Notes under the pieces: model-generated
What the model was told of the DNA's origin: nothing
What the model saw: the letters and a program-made list of their open reading frames with translations, nothing else
Databases searched by the model: none
Shown here: positions 29,297 through 38,485 of the stretch, one piece after another
Layout of the letters: each line of letters starts with the position of its first letter
Position numbering within the stretch: position 1 is the stretch's first letter
From: Phycicoccus sonneratiae
GTDB taxonomy: Bacteria > Actinomycetota > Actinomycetes > Actinomycetales > Dermatophilaceae
Direction of reading: 5' to 3'
Assembly (NCBI RefSeq): GCF_016887965.1
Contig: NZ_JAFDVD010000012.1
Location: 247,371-311,370 of the forward strand
Length of the DNA: 64,000 nt
Translations under genes and position numbers: made by a program

Positions 29297-30432
29297 TGCT
29301 CAAGGTCATGACCGTCGTGGGCACCCGCCCCGAGCTGATCCGCCTCTCGCGGGTCATCGCGCGGCTCGACGCCAGGGTCGAGCACGTCCTCGTGCACACC
29401 GGCCAGAACTACGACTACTCGCTCAACGAGGTCTTCTTCCGCGACCTCGGCATCCGCGAGCCCGACCACATGCTCGGGGTCGACACCTCGTCCCTCGGCG
29501 CAGTCCTCGGCGGCACGCTCGTCGCCGCCGAGAAGGTGATGCTCGAGGAGCGCCCCGACGCGGTCGTCGTCCTCGGCGACACCAACTCCTGCATCGCCGC
29601 CGTGATGGCCAAGCGGCTGCGAATCCCGGTGTACCACATGGAAGCCGGCAACCGGTGCTTCGACGAGAACGTCCCGGAGGAGACCAACCGCCGGCTCGTC
29701 GACCACGTCGCCGACTTCAACCTCGTCTACACCGAGCACGCCCGGCGCAACCTGCTCGCCGAGGGTCTGCACCCCCGACGCATCATCAAGACCGGCTCCC
29801 CGATGCGCGAGGTGCTCGACGCCTACCGCGAGCAGATCCTCGCCTCGGACGTCCTCGAGCGCCTCGGTCTCGAGGAGGGCGGCTACTTCCTCGTCAGCGC
29901 CCACCGCGAGGAGAACGTCGACTCCCCCGAGCGGCTACGTGCCCTCCTCGACTGCCTCGTCGCCGTCCGCGAGCGCTTCGGCCTGCCGGTCTTCGTCTCC
30001 ACCCACCCGCGTACCCGCAAGCGGCTCGAGGCGCTGCCGGAGTGGTCGGAGCCGGAGGGCGTCACGTTCAGCGACCCGCTGGGCTTCCACGACTACAACC
30101 ACCTCCAGCTCAGGGCCGCCTGCTGCCTCTCCGACAGCGGGACCATCGCGGAGGAGTCGACGCTCCTCGGCTTCCCGGCCGTCACCCTGCGCGACTCCGT
30201 CGAGCGCCCCGAGGCGCTCGACACCGGCGGCATCCTCATGACCGGGCTCGACGCCCACGACGTCGTCGAGGCCGTCGCCGTCGCGATGGCCGCCGACCGC
30301 GCGCGCGACGGGGTCGGCCACCTCACCCCGGACGACTACCTCATCGACAACACGAGCGAGCGCACCGTCAACTTCATCCTCTCGACGGCCCGGCGCCACC
30401 ACTCGTGGGCAGGTATCCGCCAGCACCCATGA
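29296..30432 (+). CDS. capG: UDP-N-acetylglucosamine-2-epimerase family, UDP-L-FucNAc forming
   Basis: 378 residues; ATG overlaps the capF stop by one base. WecB/CapG motifs: VVGTRPELIRLSRVI, HTGQNYDYSLNEVFF, GDTNSCIAAVMAKR, HMEAGNRCFDENVPEE and SAHREENVDSPERL. In this operon it should epimerise C2 of the UDP-6-deoxytalose sugar to give UDP-L-FucNAc, a common capsule building block. Four-base overlap with the flippase gene. Confidence 0.93.
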   Translation: MLKVMTVVGTRPELIRLSRVIARLDARVEHVLVHTGQNYDYSLNEVFFRDLGIREPDHMLGVDTSSLGAVLGGTLVAAEKVMLEERPDAVVVLGDTNSCIAAVMAKRLRIPVYHMEAGNRCFDENVPEETNRRLVDHVADFNLVYTEHARRNLLAEGLHPRRIIKTGSPMREVLDAYREQILASDVLERLGLEEGGYFLVSAHREENVDSPERLRALLDCLVAVRERFGLPVFVSTHPRTRKRLEALPEWSEPEGVTFSDPLGFHDYNHLQLRAACCLSDSGTIAEESTLLGFPAVTLRDSVERPEALDTGGILMTGLDAHDVVEAVAVAMAADRARDGVGHLTPDDYLIDNTSERTVNFILSTARRHHSWAGIRQHP

Positions 30433-31829
30433 CGTCTGACCCCGCGAAGATCCCTGCCGCCGAGACGCCGACGCCTGACGAACCTCGGCGGGAACGCGCG
30501 CGGATCCTCTTGGGTGGCGTCGTCACCTCTGTCCTCAGCAGAGGCGTGGCCGTCCTCACCCCGCTCTTGCTGGTCCCCATCAGCCTCGACTACCTGGGTG
30601 CCGAGGGATACGGTGCCTGGTCCGCGGCCCTCGCAGTCACCAGCCTGATGCTCTTCGCCGACCTGGGCCTGGGCACAGGCCTGATGACCAAGCTGGGTCA
30701 GCTGTCGGCCCGGGACCGCGCTCCGGGGACCGAGGGAGAGCGACTCGCACGCGCGTACGTGACGAACGCGTACCTGGTGGCCACACTCATCGTGCTGGCC
30801 GGCTGGCTCATCCTGCTCCTCACGACCCGGGTCGTTCCCTGGGCTGCACTGCTCGGCGCCACGGATCCTCGCGATCCCGAGATCAGCGCGATCGCCCTCG
30901 CGACGCTCGCTGCGTTCGTCGGCAACATCGTGGCCAGCCTCGTGGTCAGGGTGCAGTACGGCATCGGGCAGCAGGCGGTCTCCAACGTGTGGCAGACCGT
31001 CGGGAGCCTCGCCTCGCTCGCCGTCGCATTCGTGGCGGCGAAGTCCGATCCCGGCGCCGGAACCTTCGTGGCCTGGTGCGCCTTCACCCCGGTCGCCATC
31101 GCCCTCCTCAACACCCTGACCTTCTTCTTCCTGACCACCCAGGGTCGCGGTCTTCGTCCGGATCTCAGCCTGTCGTCCTTCGGGGTCCTTCGTCAGATTC
31201 TCGGCCTCGGGAGCAGGTTCCTCCTGATCACCGTGTTGCTGACCGTCAGTACGCAGGTCGATCCGTGGCTCGTCGCGCACACCGCCGGGTTGGAGGACGT
31301 GCCCACGTTCTCCGTGCCGGCTCGTATCTTCGCGGTGATCGGCACCCTGGCCCTGAGCCTGACGCAGCCGCTGTGGCCATTGCACGCCCAAGCACTGGCA
31401 GCCGGCGACGTCGACTGGGTCTCGGTCGTCACACGCCGCATGACCGTCGTGTCGGTCGCCGCCGTCGGAGGCGCCGGGGCGCTGGCTGCAGTCCTCGGCC
31501 CTGGACTCGTGGACGCGTGGCTCCAGTCAGGGATCGCCCGAGAGCCCGTCCTCTGGGCAGGCTTGGCGGCCTGGTGGGTGGCGCAATCCGCGACCGGACC
31601 GGCATTCATGGCCCAGAACGGTGCCGAGGTACTCGGCCCCCAGACACTCGGCTACCTCGCGCTCCTCGTCAGCCTGCCGCTCAAGTGGTGGGTCAGCGAG
31701 ACCTACGGCTTCATCTGGATCCCGTGGGTGGGGGCAGTCGCCTTCCTGCTGATCATCTGGCCCGCGTGCACCCTGGGGTACCACCGAACCCTGCGTCGCT
31801 TCCGGCTCGACACCAGGCCAGCCGCATGA
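30429..31829 (+). CDS. wzx: Polysaccharide repeat-unit flippase (Wzx-like, MATE/MVF fold)
   Basis: 466 residues from ATG 30429. About 12-14 hydrophobic segments, starting with VTSVLSRGVAVLTPLLLVPI and YLGAEGYGAWSAALAVTSLM, the usual N-terminal pattern of RfbX/MurJ-like polysaccharide exporters. It would move lipid-linked repeat units across the membrane. From this gene onward codon third positions are visibly less GC-rich than in capEFG, suggesting that the cassette is of different origin. Confidence 0.88.
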   Translation: MTSDPAKIPAAETPTPDEPRRERARILLGGVVTSVLSRGVAVLTPLLLVPISLDYLGAEGYGAWSAALAVTSLMLFADLGLGTGLMTKLGQLSARDRAPGTEGERLARAYVTNAYLVATLIVLAGWLILLLTTRVVPWAALLGATDPRDPEISAIALATLAAFVGNIVASLVVRVQYGIGQQAVSNVWQTVGSLASLAVAFVAAKSDPGAGTFVAWCAFTPVAIALLNTLTFFFLTTQGRGLRPDLSLSSFGVLRQILGLGSRFLLITVLLTVSTQVDPWLVAHTAGLEDVPTFSVPARIFAVIGTLALSLTQPLWPLHAQALAAGDVDWVSVVTRRMTVVSVAAVGGAGALAAVLGPGLVDAWLQSGIAREPVLWAGLAAWWVAQSATGPAFMAQNGAEVLGPQTLGYLALLVSLPLKWWVSETYGFIWIPWVGAVAFLLIIWPACTLGYHRTLRRFRLDTRPAA

Positions 31830-31837
31830 GGAGAGCC

Positions 31838-33133
31838 ATGGAGTACCCGCGCGTCCTGCACGTCGGCTTCAACCGAATCGGGTCCCCCACCAACACCGGC
31901 CTGACCTTGGGGTCGATGTTCGCAGCGTGGCCCCGGGAGAACCTCTTCGAGCTCTACACCCACAGCCGGCAGACACGCTCGGCGTCCGGCCAGAACCTCG
32001 CGCTCGCGCCGATGTCGACTGCGCCCGTGGACGGCTTGATTCGCACGGTCCTCGGTGATCGGATGCCGAAGCCGGCGACGGACGGACTCAACCCGTCCGT
32101 GCGGCGCAGTGGAGTCACCCCCCTGAGGACGAGGGTGAGGATCGGAATGACCGCGCTCAACGACATCGGCCCGGTCTGGACTGGAGGTCGGTGGCTGGAG
32201 GAGATCGAGCGCTTTCGACCGCAGGTCATCCACTCCCTCCTGGGTGGTGTTCGCATCACCAGGTTCGTGACGGCGCTGTCGCGCCGTCTTGACGTCCCGG
32301 TCGTGCCGCACTTCATGGACGACTGGATGGACAACCTCTTCACCGACGGCCAGGTGTTCGGCCTCGCGCGCCGGGAGGCCGAACGGTCTGTGCGCCTCAT
32401 GCTGCGTCAGGCTCCTGAGATCCTGACCGTCGGGGCGGACATGAGAGATCACTACACCCGGACATTGCAGCGGCCGGCCGAGGTCGTCGGCAACAGTGCC
32501 GACTTCGACCTCTTCGACCGACTCATCGCCGAGCGCCGACCCACGTCGGACGGGCCACTCGCCCTCCGGTATGTGGGTGGCCTCCACCTCGGGCGCGCGG
32601 ACGTGCTGCGCACGGTCGGCCGTGCCCTGGACGACCACCGCGGCGAAGGTCGCCGTTGGCAGCTCACGCTGAACGTACCGACGCACGATCTGGGTGCAGC
32701 GCAGGTGCTGGCGCGCGAGGTGGGGAGCATCACCAGTGAGGGCAGCCTCGACCACGACGCCGTTCCTCAGGCCATCGTGAACTCCGACGCCTTGCTGTTC
32801 CTCGAGTCCTCGGACCCGGGGATCGTGTCCTTCACCCGGCTGTCGGTGTCCACGAAGGTTCCTGAGTACCTGGCTTCGGGTCGGCCCGTGATGGCCATCG
32901 GGCCTCGCAACCAGGCAAGCATTCGGACCCTCGTCCGTACCGGTGTCGCGGTGCACGGTGGTGACGGCACATCGGGACCCTCGATCGTCGACAGCCTGGG
33001 CGAGCTGACGAGGTTCCTCGAGGAAGCGCCCAGCAGAGACGGTTCGGAGCGCAGGGCTTTTCGCGAGGAGTTCGGCGTGCAGGAGACCCAGGAGCGGCTC
33101 CGCCGAGCCCTGCTCAAGGCCAGCACGTCATGA
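31838..33133 (+). CDS. Glycosyltransferase (GT-B fold)
   Basis: 431 residues from ATG 31838, which has an ideal GAGGAGA site; ATG 31826 overlaps the wzx stop and is an alternative. The C-terminal half has GT-B features: LRYVGGLHLGRADVL, IVNSDALLFLESSD and STKVPEYLASGRPVMAIGP (nucleotide-sugar-binding region). The N-terminal half shows IHSLLGGVRITRFVTALSRR. Donor and acceptor unknown. Four-base overlap with the next transferase. Confidence 0.8.
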   Translation: MEYPRVLHVGFNRIGSPTNTGLTLGSMFAAWPRENLFELYTHSRQTRSASGQNLALAPMSTAPVDGLIRTVLGDRMPKPATDGLNPSVRRSGVTPLRTRVRIGMTALNDIGPVWTGGRWLEEIERFRPQVIHSLLGGVRITRFVTALSRRLDVPVVPHFMDDWMDNLFTDGQVFGLARREAERSVRLMLRQAPEILTVGADMRDHYTRTLQRPAEVVGNSADFDLFDRLIAERRPTSDGPLALRYVGGLHLGRADVLRTVGRALDDHRGEGRRWQLTLNVPTHDLGAAQVLAREVGSITSEGSLDHDAVPQAIVNSDALLFLESSDPGIVSFTRLSVSTKVPEYLASGRPVMAIGPRNQASIRTLVRTGVAVHGGDGTSGPSIVDSLGELTRFLEEAPSRDGSERRAFREEFGVQETQERLRRALLKASTS

Positions 33134-34347
33134 CCGAGGTCGTGTTCCTCGGTTTCGCCCTGCCCGAGGACGAGTTCCGCGCTCTGGTGGCCACCGACGC
33201 CGGCCTGCCCATCGCCACGCAGCGCTTCGGCTGGTCGGTCGTCGAAGCACTGGAGTCGGCAGGGTGGCGGGTCTTCGCGCTCTCCGCGGCTCCGGCCTCG
33301 GACTTCCCTCACAACAAGCGGATTGTCTTCTCGAGCGGGCGATTCTCCGGCGGCTCGGCCGTCTCGGGATGGCTCATGCCGTTCGTCAACGTCACAGGAC
33401 TCAAACACCTGAGCCGCTACATCTCGGCCACGTGGGGCCTCGCTCGACGCGTCCGCCGGGGACGCACCGCCGCCATCGTCGTCCACGGTGTCCACAGTCC
33501 CTTCATCTGGGCGGCGGTCCACGCGTCCCGGTGGCTGCCCGTCCCGGTCGTCGTCGTCATGACGGATCCCCCCAGTCTGCGCACACGGTTCGACCACGGC
33601 GTGTCACTCGCGATGAAGCGGGTGGACAGGCGCCTCATCGCGTCCGGGCTACAGCGGGTCGACGGGGTCATCACCCTGACGCCTGCCCTTGCCGGTGACT
33701 TCGCCCCCGGCAAGCCGGCGCTGCTCATGGAGGGGATTGCTCGCCCGCTGCGTGCGCCGGGGCCGCCATCCGAGGGCGCGGCGGACGACGCTCCCCCCAT
33801 CGCCCTGTACGCCGGTGGGCTCCGTGAGGAGTACGGGGTCCGCGCCCTCATCGATGCGGTCGGTCGCAGTCGCGGCTCGTGGCACCTGCACATCTACGGC
33901 AACGGGCCCATGGCCGATGAGTGCCGTCATGCCGAGGCAGAAGATCCCAGGATCTTCTTTCACGGGGTCGCAGACACGGAAACGTTGGGCCGCGCCTACT
34001 CGCGCGCCTCCGTGCTGGTCAATCCCCGTCAGCTGAACACAGAGTTCGTCCAGTACTCATTCCCGTCGAAACTTCTCGAGTACATGACCACGAGCACACC
34101 GGTCGTGACCACTCATCTCCCCACGATCCCCTCCAGCTGGGACCCCTTCGTGATCTACACCGGTGAGGACTCGGCATCCATCGCAACGACCCTGGACTCG
34201 ACCCTGGCTCTCGCGCCGGAGGAGTTGCGGCACCTGGGCTCCGCCGCGAACACGTTCATCGCCGACGCCTACTCCCCCACCGCTCAGGGCGCTCGCATCA
34301 CTGCGTTTCTCCGGATGCTCTCTGCGGAGCCCGAGGCGGCGCCGTAG
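33130..34347 (+). CDS. Glycosyltransferase (GT-B, family 4-like)
   Basis: 405 residues, ATG 33130. The C-terminal domain has the GT-B sequence [52 protein letters not shown] and YSFPSKLLEYMTTSTPVVTT, which fits a retaining GT4-type enzyme. The N-terminal acceptor domain begins MTEVVFLGFALPEDEFRALV. It extends the repeat unit. Its 3' end overlaps the convergent polymerase gene by 50 bases. Confidence 0.82.
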   Translation: MTEVVFLGFALPEDEFRALVATDAGLPIATQRFGWSVVEALESAGWRVFALSAAPASDFPHNKRIVFSSGRFSGGSAVSGWLMPFVNVTGLKHLSRYISATWGLARRVRRGRTAAIVVHGVHSPFIWAAVHASRWLPVPVVVVMTDPPSLRTRFDHGVSLAMKRVDRRLIASGLQRVDGVITLTPALAGDFAPGKPALLMEGIARPLRAPGPPSEGAADDAPPIALYAGGLREEYGVRALIDAVGRSRGSWHLHIYGNGPMADECRHAEAEDPRIFFHGVADTETLGRAYSRASVLVNPRQLNTEFVQYSFPSKLLEYMTTSTPVVTTHLPTIPSSWDPFVIYTGEDSASIATTLDSTLALAPEELRHLGSAANTFIADAYSPTAQGARITAFLRMLSAEPEAAP

Positions 34348-35644
34348 ATACAAGCGGCCGGCCCCTGCGTGCAGCGCCCTTCGATAGGCGCGACAAGGAA
34401 CTCGGCCTGGACCCCGTGACCGCACCGCCTCGCCACCCCAACCCGATCAGAACGACGAGAACGGTCGACCAGGCGGCGTTGGTCGTGTTCAGGATGTCCA
34501 GCCCCACGAGTTCTCCGCACAACACGTAGCCGAGCAGGGGGAGCAGCGCCAGAAATCCCGCGCCGCGGTAACTATCCCGGACGGCAACCGTTAAGAGCAC
34601 CAGAAGCAGACCCAGGCCGATCCATCCCACGCACACGCCCCAGTTGAGGAAGAGGTCGTGGCTGGTCGCTCCAGCGGTATCGCTGCTCAGGAACGCGACC
34701 ACCCCGAGTCGATCACGCAGCACATCGGCCGTCGTGCCCACACCATGACCAATTGGGTGATCAATCACCTCCGAGACGGTCACCGCTCGCGCTTGCAGGC
34801 GGACGTTGGCTGAGGCACCCGTTCGCGCCACCGCTTCGAACCTCGCGACCCATGCGTCCACTGCGACGTATGCCGCGACAGCGATCGAAAGCAGCAGCGC
34901 AACGCGGGCGCGTGATCGGACGTGGAAGAGCGCCGCCAGGAGCAGAATCGTTCCAGCGGTCAACCAAGCGCCGCGTGAGCCGGTGAGATAGATCGCCGTC
35001 GCGCTCGTCAGCACGAAAGCAACGGAAAGGCGGCCTTGAGCACCAGCCGCCCACTCTGCCACCGCCCACCCGAAGGCGGTGCAGAAGATGACAGCGGCGT
35101 TGTTCGGGTTCGCAAGGACATGCCGACCGGCTTCTTCCCAGAATTCGACGTTCGTGTGATTGACGTACACGGACGACGGCGACGCCAGCGCCCGGACGCC
35201 AGCAGTGGCGGCGTAGTAGAAGACCTGGGCCGCGCACGCAGCGAACAGGACCCAGCGCGTAGCCTCGCGTGCGTTCTTCACCTCATCGGCATCGACCGCC
35301 TGTAGGCCCACGAAGAGCGCGAGAGGCACCAACATCACGCCGAACCAGGCCCGGGTCAACACAGGGTCACCAGTCGGCAAGGTCGCCGCTGCACCAACCG
35401 CGGCGAGGAGCAATGCAAGCCACAGTCCCCTCATGGACGATCCGAACAGCAGTGCAGCCACCACCCACAGCGCCACGGCCGGAGCTTGGACAGGGATGCC
35501 GATCAGTCCACTCAGAGCGGCGATCGGCGGGAGGGCAGGCAGCACGCTGGAGGCAACCGCGGCGGCGAAAAGCAGCTCATGCGGCTTATAGCGCACCCGG
35601 CGGGCCTCGCCCACAGCGAAGGCTGACCGGGCTTGCGAGGACAT
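34298..35644 (-). CDS. O-antigen ligase / polymerase-like membrane protein (Wzy candidate)
   Basis: 448 residues from ATG 35644. At least ten hydrophobic segments, with a long hydrophilic loop around VYVNHTNVEFWEEAGRHVLA, and the Wzy_C/O-antigen ligase-type segment LTGSRGAWLTAGTILLLAAL followed by VIDHPIGHGVGTTAD and TSHDLFLNWGVCVG. It probably polymerises the repeat unit. It is inverted relative to its neighbours, has low codon bias and its last 17 codons run antisense through the end of the glycosyltransferase. Confidence 0.82.
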   Translation of the reverse strand: MSSQARSAFAVGEARRVRYKPHELLFAAAVASSVLPALPPIAALSGLIGIPVQAPAVALWVVAALLFGSSMRGLWLALLLAAVGAAATLPTGDPVLTRAWFGVMLVPLALFVGLQAVDADEVKNAREATRWVLFAACAAQVFYYAATAGVRALASPSSVYVNHTNVEFWEEAGRHVLANPNNAAVIFCTAFGWAVAEWAAGAQGRLSVAFVLTSATAIYLTGSRGAWLTAGTILLLAALFHVRSRARVALLLSIAVAAYVAVDAWVARFEAVARTGASANVRLQARAVTVSEVIDHPIGHGVGTTADVLRDRLGVVAFLSSDTAGATSHDLFLNWGVCVGWIGLGLLLVLLTVAVRDSYRGAGFLALLPLLGYVLCGELVGLDILNTTNAAWSTVLVVLIGLGWRGGAVTGSRPSSLSRLSKGAARRGRPLVSTAPPRAPQRASGETQ

Positions 35645-35652
35645 GGCGACGA

Positions 35653-35794
35653 ACTGTACGCGACGACGCGTCGTCTGGCGTTGACACTCGCGATGTCGGA
35701 CGGCGTGACATCTCGGCGCTCTGGGAATCCAAAGCTGTCCGTTCTGCGATGTGACGGGCGCCCTGCCAAACAACTCGGCCGCTGGACCTAGGAT
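35653..35794. promoter_or_regulatory. Divergent promoter region with 14-base palindrome
   Basis: Between the polymerase and the aminotransferase. For the minus gene, TACAGT (35658 to 35653) is a -10 candidate; directly beside it GACGACGCGTCGTC (35662-35675) is a perfect palindrome. For the plus gene, TAGGAT (35789-35794) is a -10 candidate 8 bases before GTG 35803 (leaderless). A TTGACA at 35681-35686 has no well-spaced -10. Confidence 0.45.
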
Positions 35795-35802
35795 TTACAC
35801 CT

Positions 35803-36969
35803 GTGACCTCGAGCCCCGACCAGCCAGCCGCGCGCGTCCTCCTCTCGCAGGCCCACGTCACGGAAGTCGAGGAGAAGCTCGTCGTCGAGGCACTCCGCTC
35901 GGGCTGGGTTGCTCCGCTGGGGCCCTTCGTCGAGCAGTTCGAGGCCGCGGTCGCGGAGCGGGTCGGCGTGGCCTCGGCCGTGGCCCTGTCCTCGGGAACG
36001 GCGGCCCTGCACCTCGCGCTGCTGCACGCCGGCGCCGAACCAGGACGTGTCGTCGTCCTCCCGTCGATGACGTTCGCGGCCACGGCGAACGCGGTGCTCT
36101 ACACCGGCGCCGAACCGGTGTTCGTCGATTCCCGGCCGGACGACGCGAACGTGGACCCCGACGCCCTGCTCTCGACGGTGTCCGAGCTGCAGAAGGAGGG
36201 CCGCGACGTCGCGGCAGTCGTCACCGTCGACCTCTTCGGGCGCGCGGCCGACCACGACGTCATCGAGCCCGGGCTCGCCGCCCTCGGCGTCGCGCACGTC
36301 GAGGATGCTGCCGAGGCCCTCGGCGCCACCCTCGGGGGCCGCCCCGCCGGCTCCTACGGACAGAGCGCGGCCCTGTCGTTCAACGGCAACAAGATCATGA
36401 CCACCTCCGGGGGCGGGATGCTGCTCTCGAACGACCCCACCGTCGTCGACCGCGCGCGCTATCTGGCCACGCAGGCTCGTCAGCCGGCGCCGTGGTACGA
36501 GCACACCGAGGTCGGCTACAACTACCGGATGTCGAATCTGCTGGCGGCGCTCGGCGTGGGTCAGCTGTCCCGGCTCGACGAGATGATCGGCCGACGGCGG
36601 GCGATCCGCGAGCGCTATGCCGCAGCACTCGCGCATCTCCCCGGGGTGTCCTTCCTCGGACGCCTCGGCCCCCGACGCGACGACGAGGACAACTGCTGGC
36701 TCACGTGCATCCTGCTCGACCCGGCAGCCACCCCGTCGACACCTGACTCCGTCATCGAGTCGCTCGGCTCCGCCGGCATCGAGGCGCGGCACCTGTGGAA
36801 GCCGATGCACCTCCAACCGATGTATCGGTCGGCCCGGATGGTCGACACCGGCGCCAGCGCCGACCTGTTCGCTCGCGGTGTGACCCTCCCGAGTGGTTCT
36901 GCGCTCAGCGACGCCGACATCGACCGGGTCATCGAAGCCCTCGGCCCCGCTCTTTCCGGCGCCGGCTGA
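35803..36969 (+). CDS. DegT/DnrJ/EryC1/StrS family PLP aminotransferase
   Basis: 388 residues from GTG 35803. PLP-fold features: GSGW-type start (ALRSGWVAPLGPFVEQFE), SSGTAALHLALL, VEDAAEALGATLGG (Asp contacting the pyridine ring) and SFNGNKIMTTSGGGML, where Lys in NGNK should form the Schiff base. It is likely to aminate the 4-keto sugar made by the dehydratase at 25266, giving a UDP-4-amino-4,6-dideoxy sugar. No sugar N-acetyltransferase is seen next to it. GC content is again like the rest of the chromosome. Confidence 0.92.
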   Translation: MTSSPDQPAARVLLSQAHVTEVEEKLVVEALRSGWVAPLGPFVEQFEAAVAERVGVASAVALSSGTAALHLALLHAGAEPGRVVVLPSMTFAATANAVLYTGAEPVFVDSRPDDANVDPDALLSTVSELQKEGRDVAAVVTVDLFGRAADHDVIEPGLAALGVAHVEDAAEALGATLGGRPAGSYGQSAALSFNGNKIMTTSGGGMLLSNDPTVVDRARYLATQARQPAPWYEHTEVGYNYRMSNLLAALGVGQLSRLDEMIGRRRAIRERYAAALAHLPGVSFLGRLGPRRDDEDNCWLTCILLDPAATPSTPDSVIESLGSAGIEARHLWKPMHLQPMYRSARMVDTGASADLFARGVTLPSGSALSDADIDRVIEALGPALSGAG

Positions 36970-36975
36970 ACGGCC

Positions 36976-37620
36976 TCAGCCCGCGTCGAACCGTCCGGCC
37001 ACGGAGAACACCGTCCGCATCAGGCACCGCACGTCGACCAGGAGCGACCATTCCTCGACGTAGGCCCTGTTGATGCGAACCTTCGCTGGCCAGATCACGT
37101 CCCGGTTGTACGCCTCGGGGTCCTCGGCCGCCGCGAGCATCCGCTCCTCGTGTCGGAAGGCCAGCGACGCCGGACCCGTGATCCCCGGACGGACCGAGAG
37201 CACGATGCGGTCCTCGCCCGTCAGGCGATCAGCCCAGCCCTCGATGTCGGGACGGGGGCCGACGAGGCTCATCCGGCCGGCCAGCACGTCGACGAGCTGC
37301 GGCAGCTCGTCCACCTTCCAGGCCCGTAGCCGCCTGCCGAGCGGCGTGATGCGGGGATCCGCGGAGGTGGTGACACTCGTCGTGATCTCGACCGACGGGC
37401 GCATCGTGCGGATCTTGTGCACGGTGACGAGCCGACCGCCGCGGCCGACCCGCTGCTGCGCGAAGATGCCGGACAGCCCGGTGTCACGACGGGCCGCGAC
37501 CACCGCCGCGAGACTGATGGGGGCCGTGACGACGAAGACGACGCCCCCGACGACGAGGTCGAAGGTGCGCTTGGCCGCGGCCTGTGGCCGGGTGAGGCCG
37601 ACCGGGACGTGGTCAGCCAC
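36976..37620 (-). CDS. Initiating sugar transferase (polyprenyl-phosphate phosphoglycosyl transferase, small form)
   Basis: 214 residues from GTG 37620. One hydrophobic re-entrant segment near the N-terminus (TFDLVVGGVVFVVTAPISLA), then QQRVGRGGRLVTVHKIRTM and WKVDELPQLVDVLAGRMSLV followed by GPRP, the core of the bacterial sugar transferase family. It is the short monotopic form without extra membrane domains. It transfers a sugar-1-phosphate to undecaprenyl phosphate and so starts the repeat unit. GTG overlaps the sulfotransferase stop by 8 bases. Confidence 0.92.
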   Translation of the reverse strand: MADHVPVGLTRPQAAAKRTFDLVVGGVVFVVTAPISLAAVVAARRDTGLSGIFAQQRVGRGGRLVTVHKIRTMRPSVEITTSVTTSADPRITPLGRRLRAWKVDELPQLVDVLAGRMSLVGPRPDIEGWADRLTGEDRIVLSVRPGITGPASLAFRHEERMLAAAEDPEAYNRDVIWPAKVRINRAYVEEWSLLVDVRCLMRTVFSVAGRFDAG

Positions 37621-38485
37621 GACCGAACCGGGCCAACGTGTCGGCCCCCAGGGCTTCGAGTCGGTCAACAGCCTCGGGGCCGAGCCGACTGCGCCCCTTG
37701 CCCACGCTGCCGGCGACGATGGCGTCGGTCGCGGCGTGCCCGGCCGCTCCGGGGTGGCCGAGGAAGTCGAAGAGGCGCGAGCTACCGCGCTGCGGATCGG
37801 CCACGAAGTCCTCGTAGACGACCTCCAGGAGCTGGTCGTCAGGAAGGCCGGACAACCCGTCCGCGGCCTGCTCGACACACCGCTGCCACTGGATGAAGGC
37901 CAGCTCCTCCAGCGGGTGGTGTTCCTGAAGCGTCCGGAAGTCGTGAGGTCGTGGACCCCACCACGTGCTCACGCGCATGTCCCGGGCCTCGCCGCGCACC
38001 TCGCCCCGCAGACGCTGCACGACGCGCTTCTGGACGAGCGTCGCGAGGTGCCGCGGGAAGTCACCCGGTGGGACGTAACGCGCCTTGCGCAACGTGTATC
38101 CCAGCTCGAACGGCGCGTTCCACCGCTGCATCGTGGACGCGGTGGCGTCGATGCCGTCGCGGCGGATGAACACGTAACGCGCGTCGGGGAACAGGGCCCG
38201 GGTGAAGGGGACGCGCAACGACACCGCGCACGTCTTCTCGACGACGACGGCGCTGCGGGTGCGCCGCGCGACGCGATCGAAGGAGCGGTGCAGGTAGCCG
38301 GCGAGCGCCGGGGTGGCCCGTTCGCGGGGGATCTCGTCGTGGGGGACGTCGAGGTTGCCGTGCTTCCACAGCAGGTTGACCTCGTCGCAGTCCCACGTGC
38401 CGAATCCCGGTGCACTGGTGAGGAGGTCACGCAGCATGTTCGTCCCAGACCGGGGCGCTCCGACGACGATCACATACTCAGGCAT
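37613..38485 (-). CDS. PAPS-dependent sulfotransferase family protein
   Basis: 290 residues from ATG 38485 (GTG 38488 directly precedes it). The 5'-phosphosulfate-binding loop VVGAPRSGTNMLRDLL lies at residues 7-22, and VFIRRDGIDATASTMQRW (about 100-117) resembles the 3'-phosphate-binding R-x-P/D-x8-S region of the family. It probably adds sulfate to a glycan in this locus. It overlaps both the glycosyltransferase and the initiating transferase, so the three are co-translated. PAPS would come from cysDN and the APS kinase 16.9-20.3 kb into the window. Confidence 0.85.
   Translation of the reverse strand: MPEYVIVVGAPRSGTNMLRDLLTSAPGFGTWDCDEVNLLWKHGNLDVPHDEIPRERATPALAGYLHRSFDRVARRTRSAVVVEKTCAVSLRVPFTRALFPDARYVFIRRDGIDATASTMQRWNAPFELGYTLRKARYVPPGDFPRHLATLVQKRVVQRLRGEVRGEARDMRVSTWWGPRPHDFRTLQEHHPLEELAFIQWQRCVEQAADGLSGLPDDQLLEVVYEDFVADPQRGSSRLFDFLGHPGAAGHAATDAIVAGSVGKGRSRLGPEAVDRLEALGADTLARFGRG

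Noticed and set aside
35681..35711. TTGACA at 35681 as the -35 of a plus-strand promoter
   Set aside because: No acceptable -10 hexamer at 16-18 bases, and it is more than 100 bases from the aminotransferase start, which has its own -10 box.
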